From NCBI GenBank assembly GCA_964594635.1, contig CAZQMV010000005.1, positions 62,001-126,000 of the forward strand: a stretch of DNA of 64,000 bases, in the 5' to 3' direction. Numbering within the stretch: the stretch's first letter is position 1; every line of letters begins with the position of its first letter. The position numbers and the translations under genes were made by a program. Shown piece by piece: positions 42,955 through 52,326 of this stretch. The notes beneath the pieces were generated by a model, which did not search any database, had not been told where the DNA came from, and saw only the letters and a program-made list of their open reading frames with translations. This DNA is from Berkiella sp964594635. Its GTDB lineage: Bacteria; Pseudomonadota; Gammaproteobacteria; Berkiellales; Berkiellaceae.

Positions 42955-44631
42955 ATGCGTATTGCAGTGGCACAGCTTAATTATAAACTAGGTGATTTTG
43001 CAGGAAATTATGCCAAAATTGCTAATGCCATTGAAACGCATCGCAACTGTGATCTCGTGGTATTTTCTGAACTGTGTTTATCTGGCTATTATCCTTGGGA
43101 TTTAATTGAACAAGAAGGTTTCTTAGAAACGCAAAATCAATTTCTGGAAAAAATTCAGGGTTTAACCAAAAACGGACCAGCTGTTATCATTGGCTTTGTT
43201 GGTCAAAATATCGAAAAAGGCAAACTCTATCATAATAGCTTGGTGTTGCTCGCCAATAATCAACAACAATACCTTTACCATAAACGCCTACTGCCTGTTT
43301 ACAATATTTTTAACGAAGCCAGGCACTTTGCACCTGGAAAAAAACCTGGCATCACACAATTTGCTAATCATAAGATCGGATTTTTGATCTGTGAAGATGG
43401 CTGGGCTTCGCTTGATAATTATTTATATGAAAAAGATCCCGTCGATGATTTAGTCAATCAATCCCTCGATCTCATCATTTGCATTAATGGCTCACCCAGT
43501 AATGTAGGCAAACAAATCGAGCGTCTTAAACATTTTTCATCTATTGCTAAACATTGCCAAGCTCCTTTACTCTTTGTTAACCAAGTTGGCGGAAATGATG
43601 ATATCGTTTTTGATGGCGCCAGTTTTGTTCTCGATAAAAATGGCCAATCACTTGGTATACTTCCCTCTTTCGAGTCTGCCGTTGGCACAGTAACACTTGA
43701 AGACAAAACACTAACCCCGTTAGAACATTTTAAACAAGCTCCACCACTTTACGATGAAGCACTCTGCTACCAGCAAACGATCTTAGGCCTACAAGATTAT
43801 GTACAAAAATGTGGCTTTCAAAAAGTTGTATTGGGTGTATCGGGTGGCATTGATAGTGCCTTAACCTTAGCGTTGGCGGTTAAAGCATTGGGATCATCAA
43901 ATGTGGTGGGGCTGGCAATGCCTTCACGTTACTCATCCCCACAAAGCTTAAAAGATGCCATCGCCCTGTGTCACACCTTTAATGTCAAACTATTTACTGT
44001 CTCAATTGAAGAAGAACTCACTCTGGCCTTGGCACAATTTGAAAAAACCTATGGTGAAAAGGCTAAATCGCTGACTGAACAAAATATGCAAGCCAGATTG
44101 CGTGGACGCTTTTTAATGGAATATTCTAATCAAACGGGTGCCCTTGTTTTATCTACCGGTAATAAAAGTGAATTAAGTGTTGGCTATACCACCCTTTATG
44201 GTGATATGACCGGTGGTTTTAATTTGATCGGGGATCTTTATAAAACAGAAGTTTATCGATTGAGCGACTACTATAACCAACGCCATCGTGACATGCGTAT
44301 TCCCGATAGCATCATGATAAAAGCGCCAAGCGCTGAATTAGCGCCCGATCAGAAAGACAGTGATAGCCTACCTATCTATGCTTTTTTGGATCCTATCTTA
44401 AAACTTTACCTTGAGGGCGATCTGCTGCCATCTGATGAAGCCGCTCGTTGTAAAGATGTGTTGTCCACGCTTGATCCCAAAATCATCAATCAGGTGCACA
44501 ACATGGTCGATAAGGCCGAGTTTAAGCGCCGCCAAGCCTCTCCTATCATTAGACTGCAACGTCGGGCATTTGGTTTTGGGCGTCAGTTACCGATTGCGGC
44601 AGCAAGGCTGAATAAACCCGACTATACCTAA
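42955..44631 (+). CDS. nadE: glutamine-dependent NAD+ synthetase
   Basis: 558 residues: N-terminal nitrilase-type glutaminase (Glu in FSELCLSGYYPWD, Lys in YHKRLLPVYN, Cys in GFLICEDGWAS) and C-terminal synthetase with the P-loop LGVSGGIDSALTLAL and STGNKSELSVGYTTLYGDM. It amidates NaAD to NAD. Last of the salvage operon. Confidence 0.96.
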   Translation: MRIAVAQLNYKLGDFAGNYAKIANAIETHRNCDLVVFSELCLSGYYPWDLIEQEGFLETQNQFLEKIQGLTKNGPAVIIGFVGQNIEKGKLYHNSLVLLANNQQQYLYHKRLLPVYNIFNEARHFAPGKKPGITQFANHKIGFLICEDGWASLDNYLYEKDPVDDLVNQSLDLIICINGSPSNVGKQIERLKHFSSIAKHCQAPLLFVNQVGGNDDIVFDGASFVLDKNGQSLGILPSFESAVGTVTLEDKTLTPLEHFKQAPPLYDEALCYQQTILGLQDYVQKCGFQKVVLGVSGGIDSALTLALAVKALGSSNVVGLAMPSRYSSPQSLKDAIALCHTFNVKLFTVSIEEELTLALAQFEKTYGEKAKSLTEQNMQARLRGRFLMEYSNQTGALVLSTGNKSELSVGYTTLYGDMTGGFNLIGDLYKTEVYRLSDYYNQRHRDMRIPDSIMIKAPSAELAPDQKDSDSLPIYAFLDPILKLYLEGDLLPSDEAARCKDVLSTLDPKIINQVHNMVDKAEFKRRQASPIIRLQRRAFGFGRQLPIAAARLNKPDYT

Positions 44632-44657
44632 AGTAGGAAAGTCCGCGGAGCAATGCC

Positions 44658-45626
44658 ATGCCATATGCCAATACCATTCTGGACTGTATTGGGCACACGC
44701 CTTTAGTGAAATTGAACAAAGTGGTGGATAAAAATTCAGCTACCATTTTAGTCAAATGCGAATTCATGAATCCAACAGGCTCTATTAAAGATAGAATGGC
44801 CAATTACATTATTGACCAAGCCGAAAAATCTGGCCTGTTGAAAAAGGGCGGCACCATTGTCGAAAATACCTCCGGTAATACCGGTTTAGCACTTGCGATG
44901 ATCGCTGCCGTTAAAGGTTATCGTGCCATTTTTACCTTACCAGACAAAATGAGCAGCGAAAAAATTAATTCGCTAAAAGCTTTTGGCGCTGAAGTGGTTA
45001 TTACACCGACCGATGTTCCCGGAGATTCACCCGAACATTATGTCGAAGTAGCCAAACGAATTGCCTTCGAGACACCAAATGCATTCTATGTAAATCAATA
45101 TCATAACCCTGCGAACATTGCAGCACATTATCATCTAACGGCACCTGAAATGTGGCAACAAACCGAAGGTAAAATGGATGCTTTTATTGCAGGCACTGGC
45201 ACTGGTGGTACCGTTTCGGGTGTGGGTCGATATTTTAAAGAACATCATCATCCCGTTAAAATCATTGGCGTTGATCCGATCGGTAGCGTCCATTACGATT
45301 ATTTTTATACGCATAAGCTCGTGACACCACATGTTTACAAGGTAGAAGGGATCGGTGAAGATATTCTGTGTGGTGCTTTGGATTTTTCTGTGATTGACGA
45401 AATGCGTCAAACCAATGATGAGCAAGCTTTTACCATGGCAAGACGTCTTGTCAAAGAAGAGGGCTTATTTTGCGGTGGCTCATCGGGCGCGATTATTCAT
45501 GCAGCAGTTGAAGTGGCCAAAGAATTAGGCAAAGATAAAACGATTGTGGCAGTATTAACCGATTCAGGCTCTCGCTATATCAGTAAATTTCTTAATGATG
45601 ATTGGATGCAAGAAAATGGTTTCTAA
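44658..45626 (+). CDS. cbs: cystathionine beta-synthase
   Basis: 322 residues, PLP fold type II without CBS regulatory domains. PLP-Lys in NPTGSIKDRMANYII, phosphate loop AGTGTGGTVSGVGRY, and ENTSGNTGLALAM. The beta-synthase loops (GVDPIGSVHYDYF; KVEGIGEDI) separate it from O-acetylserine sulfhydrylases. It condenses homocysteine and serine. It overlaps the next gene by 11 bp. Confidence 0.9.
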   Translation: MPYANTILDCIGHTPLVKLNKVVDKNSATILVKCEFMNPTGSIKDRMANYIIDQAEKSGLLKKGGTIVENTSGNTGLALAMIAAVKGYRAIFTLPDKMSSEKINSLKAFGAEVVITPTDVPGDSPEHYVEVAKRIAFETPNAFYVNQYHNPANIAAHYHLTAPEMWQQTEGKMDAFIAGTGTGGTVSGVGRYFKEHHHPVKIIGVDPIGSVHYDYFYTHKLVTPHVYKVEGIGEDILCGALDFSVIDEMRQTNDEQAFTMARRLVKEEGLFCGGSSGAIIHAAVEVAKELGKDKTIVAVLTDSGSRYISKFLNDDWMQENGF

Positions 45627-46779
45627 AAAGGATTCTTCTCGTTTTGCAACAAAAGCCATTCATGCTGGATTTTTGCATGACAAAGCGACTGGCGCTGTGA
45701 TGCCGCCGATTTATTTGAGTTCCACTTTTGCGCAATTAGCGCCTTCTGAGCCTATTAGTCATTATGAATACTCTCGCACTGCGAACCCGACGCGAGATAT
45801 CTTACAAGCCAATCTTGCTGCTTTGGAAAATGGCCAATATGGCCTTTGTTTTGCCTCAGGCTGCGCGGCGCTAAATACGCTGCTACAAGCCTTCCCTCAA
45901 GGAACCCATGTCGTATTAAGTAATGATGTCTATGGTGGAACGCTACGCTTATTGGCTAACGTTTTTAATACACTGGGGTTTACCTATACGCAATGCGATA
46001 TGACAAAACTTGATGCCATCGCACAAGCAATCACACCTCAAACACAATTGATTTGGCTGGAAACGCCTTCTAATCCTTTGCTACACATTATGGATATTGC
46101 TGCTATTGCATCGCTTAAAAAACAACAAGCACCTAAAGCGATATTTGCGGTGGATAATACCTTTGCCACCCCCTATTTACAGACGCCATTAGATCTCGGT
46201 GCCGATCTTGTATGCCATTCCACCACCAAATACATTGGCGGCCACTCTGATATCATTGGTGGCGCACTGATTTTGAATGATGACGCTTTTGCACAAAAAT
46301 TATATTATCTACAAAATGCCACCGGCGCTATTCCAAGTCCGATGGATTGCTATTTATTGCTGCGCTCGATTAAAACCTTACCGGTTCGTATGCAAGCACA
46401 TTGCCATAATGCGCAAAAAATTGCCGCCTTTTTAAGTGAACATCCCAAAATCAGCAAAGTGATTTATCCTGGCCTTAGCAATCACCCCGGGCATGCATTG
46501 GCTAAAACACAAATGCGTGATTTTGGCGGCATGATCAGTGTGATATTAAAAGAGGGTTTAAAAGGAGTGGCACCCTTTTTAAAACAGTTAGAGATTTTTA
46601 CCCTAGCAGAATCGCTTGGCGGCGTAGAATCGTTAATTGAACATCCCACCGTGATGACTCATGCAGCCATTCCCGCCGACCATCGCAAAAAAATTGGCAT
46701 TGAAGATGGATTAGTGAGGATATCGGTTGGAATTGAAGATGTAGAAGATTTGATTGAGGATTTACAGCAGGCGTTGTAA
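45616..46779 (+). CDS. cystathionine gamma-lyase/synthase family enzyme
   Basis: 387 residues, Cys/Met metabolism PLP enzyme. FATKAIHAGF opening, YSRTANPTRD, AVDNTFATPYLQTPL and the PLP-Lys in CHSTTKYIGGHSD. Next to cbs it most likely acts as cystathionine gamma-lyase, completing homocysteine-to-cysteine reverse transsulfuration; gamma-synthase cannot be excluded. Start ATG 45616 lies inside the cbs end. Confidence 0.88.
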   Translation: MVSKKDSSRFATKAIHAGFLHDKATGAVMPPIYLSSTFAQLAPSEPISHYEYSRTANPTRDILQANLAALENGQYGLCFASGCAALNTLLQAFPQGTHVVLSNDVYGGTLRLLANVFNTLGFTYTQCDMTKLDAIAQAITPQTQLIWLETPSNPLLHIMDIAAIASLKKQQAPKAIFAVDNTFATPYLQTPLDLGADLVCHSTTKYIGGHSDIIGGALILNDDAFAQKLYYLQNATGAIPSPMDCYLLLRSIKTLPVRMQAHCHNAQKIAAFLSEHPKISKVIYPGLSNHPGHALAKTQMRDFGGMISVILKEGLKGVAPFLKQLEIFTLAESLGGVESLIEHPTVMTHAAIPADHRKKIGIEDGLVRISVGIEDVEDLIEDLQQAL

Positions 46780-46855
46780 TCCCCTCACCCGCCCTTCGGG
46801 CTCCCTCTCCCGCAAGCGGTAGAGGGTAGCTGTTCGCGCACAAAGCGCTCACGAA
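46778..46855. repeat. dispersed intergenic repeat, copy 1
   Basis: AATCCCCTCACCCGCC, a hairpin CCCTCTCCCGCAAGCGGTAGAGGG, then TAGCTGTTCGCGC...CGCTCACG. The same order of blocks occurs at 59269 and partly at 62009 and 62101. It lies between the convergent cgl and purC genes. Confidence 0.6.
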
Positions 46856-46867
46856 GATACGTAGATG

Positions 46868-47590
46868 TTAGGCAGTTTGAGGTAATGCAATACCTAATCT
46901 CATGGCAACTTCTTCGTATCCCTCGACCACATCGCCCATATCTTTACGGAAGCGATCTTTGTCTAATACTTTCTTGGTAGCAGCATCCCAAATACGGCAA
47001 CCATCGGGTGAGAATTCATCGCCCAAAATCAATGCGCCTTGGTACATGCCAAACTCAAGCTTGTAATCCACTAAAATAAGCCCTGCATCAGCGAAAAGCT
47101 TTTTAAGCACATCGTTAACGGCATAGGTATATTTTTTCATTTGGGCGATTTGATCTTCGTTCGCCCAGCCAAATGTGACGATTAAAGAATCATTCACCAT
47201 CGGATCATGAAGGGCATCATTCTTTAAAAAGAATTCAAAGGTTGAGGGCTTTAATTCTAATCCTGCTTCAACGCCTAAACGACGACACAAACTTCCCGCA
47301 GCAAAATTTCGCACCACACACTCAACGGGGATCATTTGTAAACGCTTCACAATCGATGCATCATCACGAACCACTTTAATAAAATGGTTTGGAATACCGG
47401 CTTGCTGCAATTTTTGCATGATGAAGGCATTGAATTGGTTATTCACCATGCCTTTTCTATCGAGTTGAACAATTTTTTCACCATCAAAAGCCGAGGTATC
47501 GTTTCGATAGACACACAATAACTCTTCCGGATTATCTGTGGCATAAAGCGATTTGGCTTTACCTTTGTATAATAGATGTTGTGTGTCCAT
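46868..47590 (-). CDS. purC: SAICAR synthase
   Basis: 240 residues. LYKGKAKSLYATDNP opening, VECVVRNFAAGSLCRR, LVDYKLEFG and GDEFSPDGCRIWD are PurC hallmarks. It joins CAIR and aspartate in purine synthesis. Last of dapA-bamC-purC. Confidence 0.97.
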   Translation of the reverse strand: MDTQHLLYKGKAKSLYATDNPEELLCVYRNDTSAFDGEKIVQLDRKGMVNNQFNAFIMQKLQQAGIPNHFIKVVRDDASIVKRLQMIPVECVVRNFAAGSLCRRLGVEAGLELKPSTFEFFLKNDALHDPMVNDSLIVTFGWANEDQIAQMKKYTYAVNDVLKKLFADAGLILVDYKLEFGMYQGALILGDEFSPDGCRIWDAATKKVLDKDRFRKDMGDVVEGYEEVAMRLGIALPQTA

Positions 47591-47598
47591 GAAACCTC

Positions 47599-47868
47599 CT
47601 AAGATTGACTTAATTCACCGAAACCGGGCGGAACAATAGAAACTGGGGTAACCGTACCTGGCATTACATCAGGGAAAGAATAATGTTCTTGCCCTTTCAT
47701 ATAGGATAAATCACTGGGTACTTGCAAAGGTGGATTCACTGTACTAATGAGATAATCTTTTTCACGATCACGAATATAACGTGAGCGCTGTTGATTTAAT
47801 TGTTGACACCCAGATAACACAACGCTTAACACCAACGCACTAAGGAGTATCTTTTTTGATTTTTTCAC
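47599..47868 (-). CDS. bamC: BamC-like lipoprotein, N-terminal part only
   Basis: About 89 residues from a GTG at 47868 with GGTGA upstream (an ATG at 47886 lacks a site). Lipoprotein signal with LSGC, then SRYIRDREKDYLISTVNPPLQVPSDL, resembling the unstructured N-terminal lasso of BamC that binds BamD. Both C-terminal helix-grip domains of E. coli BamC (344 residues) are missing, with no frameshift. Synteny dapA-bamC-purC supports the call. Confidence 0.72.
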   Translation of the reverse strand: MKKSKKILLSALVLSVVLSGCQQLNQQRSRYIRDREKDYLISTVNPPLQVPSDLSYMKGQEHYSFPDVMPGTVTPVSIVPPGFGELSQS

Positions 47869-47894
47869 ACTTTCACCACATATCATTATTTGAA

Positions 47895-48770
47895 TTAATT
47901 TACCGCTGCTGTTTTTAAAGCATCAATCATTTGGTCATGGTATTGACGAGCTAACGTTGTCAGTGGCAACCGAATACCACTATCAATTTTTCCTAAGTAA
48001 TGCATCGCCCATTTAATCGGAATAGGATTCGCTTCAATGATGCATAACCGATGAAGAGGCTGTAATATTTCGTCGCACGTTTTCGCACTTTTGGTTTCTT
48101 TGCGTATCGCTAATTCGCACATTTTCTGCATCGCATTTGGCGCCGCATTTGAGGTGATCGATATCACACCTTGCCCACCCAACAACATAAATTCACAGCA
48201 AGTTGGATCATCACCGCTATAAAAAGCAAAACCTGGTTTACATTTTTCTTGTAATGCTTTGAGTCGTTCTAGATTGCCGGTAGCTTCTTTTATACCGATA
48301 ATATTCTGAGTTTCACTCAAAATGGCCACAGTTTCAGGTTGAAGATCACACCCAGTACGTGAAGGAACATTGTAAAGCAAAATGGGAATATCCACTGCTT
48401 TTGCGACGGTATTGAAGTGTTCAATTAAGCCTAATTGAGTCGGTCGATTGTAATAGGGCGTCACAATTAAACAAGCATCTGCCCCTATTTCCTTCGCCAT
48501 TTGGGTTCTTTGAATCGTGCTAGCGGTCGCATTGGTGCCAGTCCCGGCAATAATGGGAATTCGTTTATTAGCAATGGTGATAACGTTTTTGAGTATATGC
48601 GCCTGTTCGTCGAAGGTGAGCGTTGGCGATTCGCCGGTGGTACCGGATACAACGATGGCCGCAGTCCCTTCTTTGATGTGCCATTCAACTAAGTTATTAA
48701 GTGCTTTTTCGTCAACTTCCCCAGTGGGCTTCATGGGGGTCACTAATGCAACACAGCTACCTATAAACAT
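47895..48770 (-). CDS. dapA: 4-hydroxy-tetrahydrodipicolinate synthase
   Basis: 291 residues, TIM barrel. GTTGESPTLTFDEQ, catalytic Tyr in LLYNVPSRTGC and Schiff-base Lys in IGIKEATGNLER. It condenses pyruvate and aspartate semialdehyde for lysine and peptidoglycan precursors. First of dapA-bamC-purC, divergent from gcvR. Confidence 0.97.
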   Translation of the reverse strand: MFIGSCVALVTPMKPTGEVDEKALNNLVEWHIKEGTAAIVVSGTTGESPTLTFDEQAHILKNVITIANKRIPIIAGTGTNATASTIQRTQMAKEIGADACLIVTPYYNRPTQLGLIEHFNTVAKAVDIPILLYNVPSRTGCDLQPETVAILSETQNIIGIKEATGNLERLKALQEKCKPGFAFYSGDDPTCCEFMLLGGQGVISITSNAAPNAMQKMCELAIRKETKSAKTCDEILQPLHRLCIIEANPIPIKWAMHYLGKIDSGIRLPLTTLARQYHDQMIDALKTAAVN

Positions 48771-48892
48771 TGCTTTTTCTCCCTGCTAACGGTACGTGCA
48801 AACTAACATGTCATTCGGTGAAATACCACTTCATTCCCCTCAAAATAGTGGTAAACTCTACCCTCGTTCTTTTACAAGCCAGGTAACCATCT

Positions 48893-49426
48893 ATGTCCGT
48901 GAATAATCAACATTTTCTCGTTATTACCGCCCTTGGCAGTGATAAGCTGGGGATCCTGGAAACCTTTACTAAAATCAGCAAACAATGCGGTGGCAACATT
49001 TTAGAAAGTAAGTTGTCAACGATGGGTGAAGAATGTGCCATTTTGTTACACTTAAGCGGCACCTGGAATGCCATTGCAAAACTAGAAGCTGCTCTTCCAA
49101 GTCTTGCCGAAACGCATCAATTAGCTATTCATTGTAAAAGAACCTGTCCGAAAAATACCCTGAATGCGCTTCCCTATCAAGCTAATGTCTTTGCTAAAGA
49201 CCGACCAGGTATTTTAAACGAGCTTGCGACTTTCTTCACGCGCCTTGGCATACTCGTCGATAAAATGGATACCGAAACCTATGCAGCTAAAAATAACACA
49301 TCAATGACCAATATTACGTTCATGGTGAATATTCCTGCCAAGCTCCATATTGCCACTGTGCGAGAGCGCTTTATGGAATATTGCGAAGACAAGAATCTGG
49401 ATGCCATGTTAGAACCAGCCAAATAA
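48893..49426 (+). CDS. gcvR: GcvR-like ACT-domain regulator
   Basis: 177 residues with two ACT domains: FLVITALGSDKLGILETF and ANVFAKDRPGILNELATFF. No DNA-binding domain. In E. coli GcvR holds GcvA in repressing form according to glycine. Divergent from dapA as in E. coli; the bcp gene that usually follows is absent. Confidence 0.85.
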   Translation: MSVNNQHFLVITALGSDKLGILETFTKISKQCGGNILESKLSTMGEECAILLHLSGTWNAIAKLEAALPSLAETHQLAIHCKRTCPKNTLNALPYQANVFAKDRPGILNELATFFTRLGILVDKMDTETYAAKNNTSMTNITFMVNIPAKLHIATVRERFMEYCEDKNLDAMLEPAK

Positions 49427-49437
49427 TTCGCAAAGCA

Positions 49438-50490
49438 TTAGATTTGAGATTTCGGCCAGGACATTAGCACCGCTTTAATCAAGATGGCCAAGGGAATGGC
49501 AAAAAATAATCCCCAAAAGCCAAACCAACCACCAAATACTAAAATCGACAAAATAATGGCAACCGGATGCAAGCTGACAGCGCCAGAAAAGAGCAATGGC
49601 ACTAAAACGCTACCATCAATGGCTTGAATGATACCGTAAACGAGCATGGCATAGGCAAATTCTCTTCCTAGGCCCCATTGGAAAAATGCAACAAATACCA
49701 CAGGGATAGTGACAACGGCCGCCCCCACATAAGGGATCAATACGGACAACCCAACCAACACCGCCAACAACGTTGAATAACGCATACCAAAAAAGTAAAA
49801 CCCAATGTAGGTTGCAATGCCTACAATAATCACTTCAGCAACTTTACCACGAATGTAGTTACCAATTTGTCTGTCAACTTCATGCCAAACTTGTGATAAC
49901 AGTTGGCGATTTTTAGGGAGAAAACCGCCTGCCCATTGCAGTAATGTTTGATAATCTTTGAGAAAAAAGAACACCAGCAAAGGAACCAAAACCAAATACA
50001 CTATCAATGAAATCACGCCGGGGATTGATGTGATGGATGCGGCAAACAAGACTTTCGCCGTTTGTTTTGCTTGTAATGTAAAACTAATTAACCAGTCATC
50101 AACTGTTTCTTTCGTAACATATTGCGGAAATTCAGCAGGAAGCAAATAGAGAAATTGTTGCGCGCGCAGGATCATCGTAGGCAATTCGAGAATTAATCGT
50201 GAGAGCTGCTGCCAAACAAGTGGCCATAAAATTAAAATGCCTACTAAGAAAAATCCTAAAAAAGCAGAATACACCAATAATACCGCACATAATCGCGGCA
50301 TCTTTTTGGCGATTAAGATATCGGTTATCCAGTGCAAAAGATAAGCAATAATGATGCTGGTAATAACAGGCGCTAAAATTTGGCCCATCAGTAGCAATAG
50401 CAAAGTGCCTACTGCAAGTAATGAAATCAGTAAAACTGCTTGCGGATCAGAAAAGTAACGACGCCCGAAACTTCTCACGCTGGTTATCAC
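49438..50490 (-). CDS. perM: AI-2E/PerM-family transporter
   Basis: 350 residues, about eight helices. The region VLVGLSVLIPYVGAAVVTIPV and the C-terminal LHPVAIILSILVFGGWFGFWGLFFAIP are typical of the family. Transport substrate unknown; some members have been tied to AI-2 export or Na+/H+ exchange. Next to bepA as in E. coli. Confidence 0.9.
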   Translation of the reverse strand: MITSVRSFGRRYFSDPQAVLLISLLAVGTLLLLLMGQILAPVITSIIIAYLLHWITDILIAKKMPRLCAVLLVYSAFLGFFLVGILILWPLVWQQLSRLILELPTMILRAQQFLYLLPAEFPQYVTKETVDDWLISFTLQAKQTAKVLFAASITSIPGVISLIVYLVLVPLLVFFFLKDYQTLLQWAGGFLPKNRQLLSQVWHEVDRQIGNYIRGKVAEVIIVGIATYIGFYFFGMRYSTLLAVLVGLSVLIPYVGAAVVTIPVVFVAFFQWGLGREFAYAMLVYGIIQAIDGSVLVPLLFSGAVSLHPVAIILSILVFGGWFGFWGLFFAIPLAILIKAVLMSWPKSQI

Positions 50491-50602
50491 ATCGCCCCCG
50501 ATAAACAGTTAACTAACCAATATAACAGATAATTGTCCAAGCACTTTAGCATTTTGTAGGTTAAAATACTTGATAACATGCCAATATTATAAAGGAATTC
50601 GT

Positions 50603-52036
50603 TTGATTAGGGCTGTTTTTCTCATCCTCCTTTATTTGCTGCCAATTCAATTGGTTGCAGATGAACTTCCGGATTTGGGTAATGCGGCCAGTGCCGTGTT
50701 AAGCCCACAGCAAGAATATGAGCTGGGCGCCTCCGTGATGAAGGAATTGAAAAACGCACTTGTGATTTCACAAGATGTGATCGTCACTGAATACATTCAC
50801 TCTTTAGGCTATCGCTTATTGGCAACCCAATCTTGTGCTCAACCTAACTATCAATTTTTTATTATCAAAGATAAAACCATCAACGCTTTTGCTTTGCCGG
50901 GTGGTTTTGTTGCAGTGAACACAGGGCTTATCCTGGCTACTGAAGCAGAAAGCGAGCTCGCTGGGGTTCTTGCGCATGAAATTGGCCACGTTCAGCAAAA
51001 GCATATTGCAAGAATGTATGCGCATGCTGGACGATTACGTCTCTCAACTATCGCTGGGGTACTTGCTTCCATTATTATCGCAACACAAAGTCCGCAAGCG
51101 GCACAGGGTGCACTTGCTGCAACTTTAGCCGGCAGCCAACAGGCCCTCATCAATTTTACCCGCGATCATGAAAAAGAAGCAGATTATGTGGGCATTCAAA
51201 CCCTTGCCAAAGCCGGCTACGATCCGATGGGCATGCCAACCTTTTTTCATAGGATGTATCAAGATACGCGCTATCATGGCAATCATGTCCCAGAATATTT
51301 AATGACCCACCCTTTAACAGAAGCACGATTGATCTCCGCACAAGCTCGCGCCAAACATTTTCCTTATAAGCAGATCCAAGATAGCTTGAGTTATCATCTG
51401 ATCCACGCTCGAGTCATGCTGTATCAATTTCCTTCAGCCAGGGAAGCAAGTAACCATTTTGCTAAAGTCTTAGCTCGAGGTAATTACCGTAATCGTTTTG
51501 GGATTATCTATGGTTATGCGCTTGCTTTAATTGAAGAAGGAAAACCCAGCACGGCAAAGCCTTACTTAGAAGAGCTGCTGGCTGCATCACCTGATCAACC
51601 TTTATTTCATTTAGCTTATGCGCAAATGGAAATGGCGATGGGCGAACGAGCAAGCGCTTTAGAACGGCTTGCCTCCACGCTAAAAAATCATCCAAGGAAT
51701 TATCCTTTGACGCTAACTTATGCTGATTGGCTATTGCGCTATGGAGAGACGACAGAAGCTATCTCATTCATTCAAAAACAAGTTGCGGTTAAAACACCTC
51801 ATCCCGAATTATGGCATTTGCTTTCACAAGCACAGTCGCGCGCCAAGCAACCTTTAAAATCGCATTTGGCACAAGCTCAGTTTCTAAAATTAACCGGTGA
51901 TTACCCTGGCGCCTTAACCCAATTAGCTTTGGCCAAGAAGACATCTCCTCTTACCCCACAAGATCTTCGGCAGATTGAGGCTGAAGTCAAAGCGGTAGAA
52001 AAACTCAAGCCTGCTAAGTCATCCTCTAAGTTATAG
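50603..52036 (+). CDS. bepA: periplasmic M48 metalloprotease/chaperone BepA
   Basis: 477 residues. The start is a TTG at 50603 with AAAGGA 6 nt upstream (50591-50596), giving a clean signal peptide MIRAVFLILLYLLPIQLVA; upstream frame lacks a site. Zn-binding HEIGHVQQKH (HExxH) with Glu in HEKEADYVG, then TPR repeats at about 300-470. It controls outer-membrane assembly at the BAM complex and degrades misfolded LptD. Neighbour of perM. Confidence 0.93.
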   Translation: MIRAVFLILLYLLPIQLVADELPDLGNAASAVLSPQQEYELGASVMKELKNALVISQDVIVTEYIHSLGYRLLATQSCAQPNYQFFIIKDKTINAFALPGGFVAVNTGLILATEAESELAGVLAHEIGHVQQKHIARMYAHAGRLRLSTIAGVLASIIIATQSPQAAQGALAATLAGSQQALINFTRDHEKEADYVGIQTLAKAGYDPMGMPTFFHRMYQDTRYHGNHVPEYLMTHPLTEARLISAQARAKHFPYKQIQDSLSYHLIHARVMLYQFPSAREASNHFAKVLARGNYRNRFGIIYGYALALIEEGKPSTAKPYLEELLAASPDQPLFHLAYAQMEMAMGERASALERLASTLKNHPRNYPLTLTYADWLLRYGETTEAISFIQKQVAVKTPHPELWHLLSQAQSRAKQPLKSHLAQAQFLKLTGDYPGALTQLALAKKTSPLTPQDLRQIEAEVKAVEKLKPAKSSSKL

Positions 52037-52057
52037 ATCCTCACTTACAACCATAGG

Positions 52058-52290
52058 TTATACACAAAAACTGTGGATAACATTGTGGAAAATGCGAGGG
52101 AAAAACCTTTGCGCGCTGATTTTGCTTTCCTTGAAGGGCCATGCACAAATCTTGCCCACTTTATTTTTTTGAAGCTGATTCAATCACTTCTTCGGAAGCT
52201 TTTTTAGAAAAGATGCTTTTTTTAGCTAACTGTCAGGTTTTATTACAGGTTAGCAATAAAACTATTTTTTAGGGAGGATCTGTGGATATG
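52058..52290. other. spacer with DnaA-box-like cluster and structured RNA potential
   Basis: A 290-bp spacer between bepA and a convergent gene. TTATACACA (52058-52066), the consensus DnaA box TTATCCACA inverted (TGTGGATAA, 52072-52080), TGTGGAAAA (52084-52092) and TGTGGATAT (52281-52289). Further on, GTTTTATT/AATAAAAC (52237/52255) overlaps an alternative GCTAAC/GTTAGC pairing. No gene seen. Confidence 0.5.
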
Positions 52291-52293
52291 TTT

Positions 52294-52318
52294 AAAAAAA
52301 CGCCGGGCTTGCCCGGCG
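52294..52318 (-). terminator. terminator of the IcmC/IcmD-like gene
   Basis: Perfect 8-bp stem CGCCGGGC (52301-52308), loop TT, GCCCGGCG (52311-52318), then seven Ts on the - strand. Confidence 0.93.
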
Positions 52319-52326
52319 TATTTTGG

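Noticed and set aside
52058..52290. Chromosome replication origin
   Set aside because: No dnaA, dnaN, gidA/mnmG or rpmH neighbourhood and no clear AT-rich unwinding element; kept only as a DnaA-box cluster.
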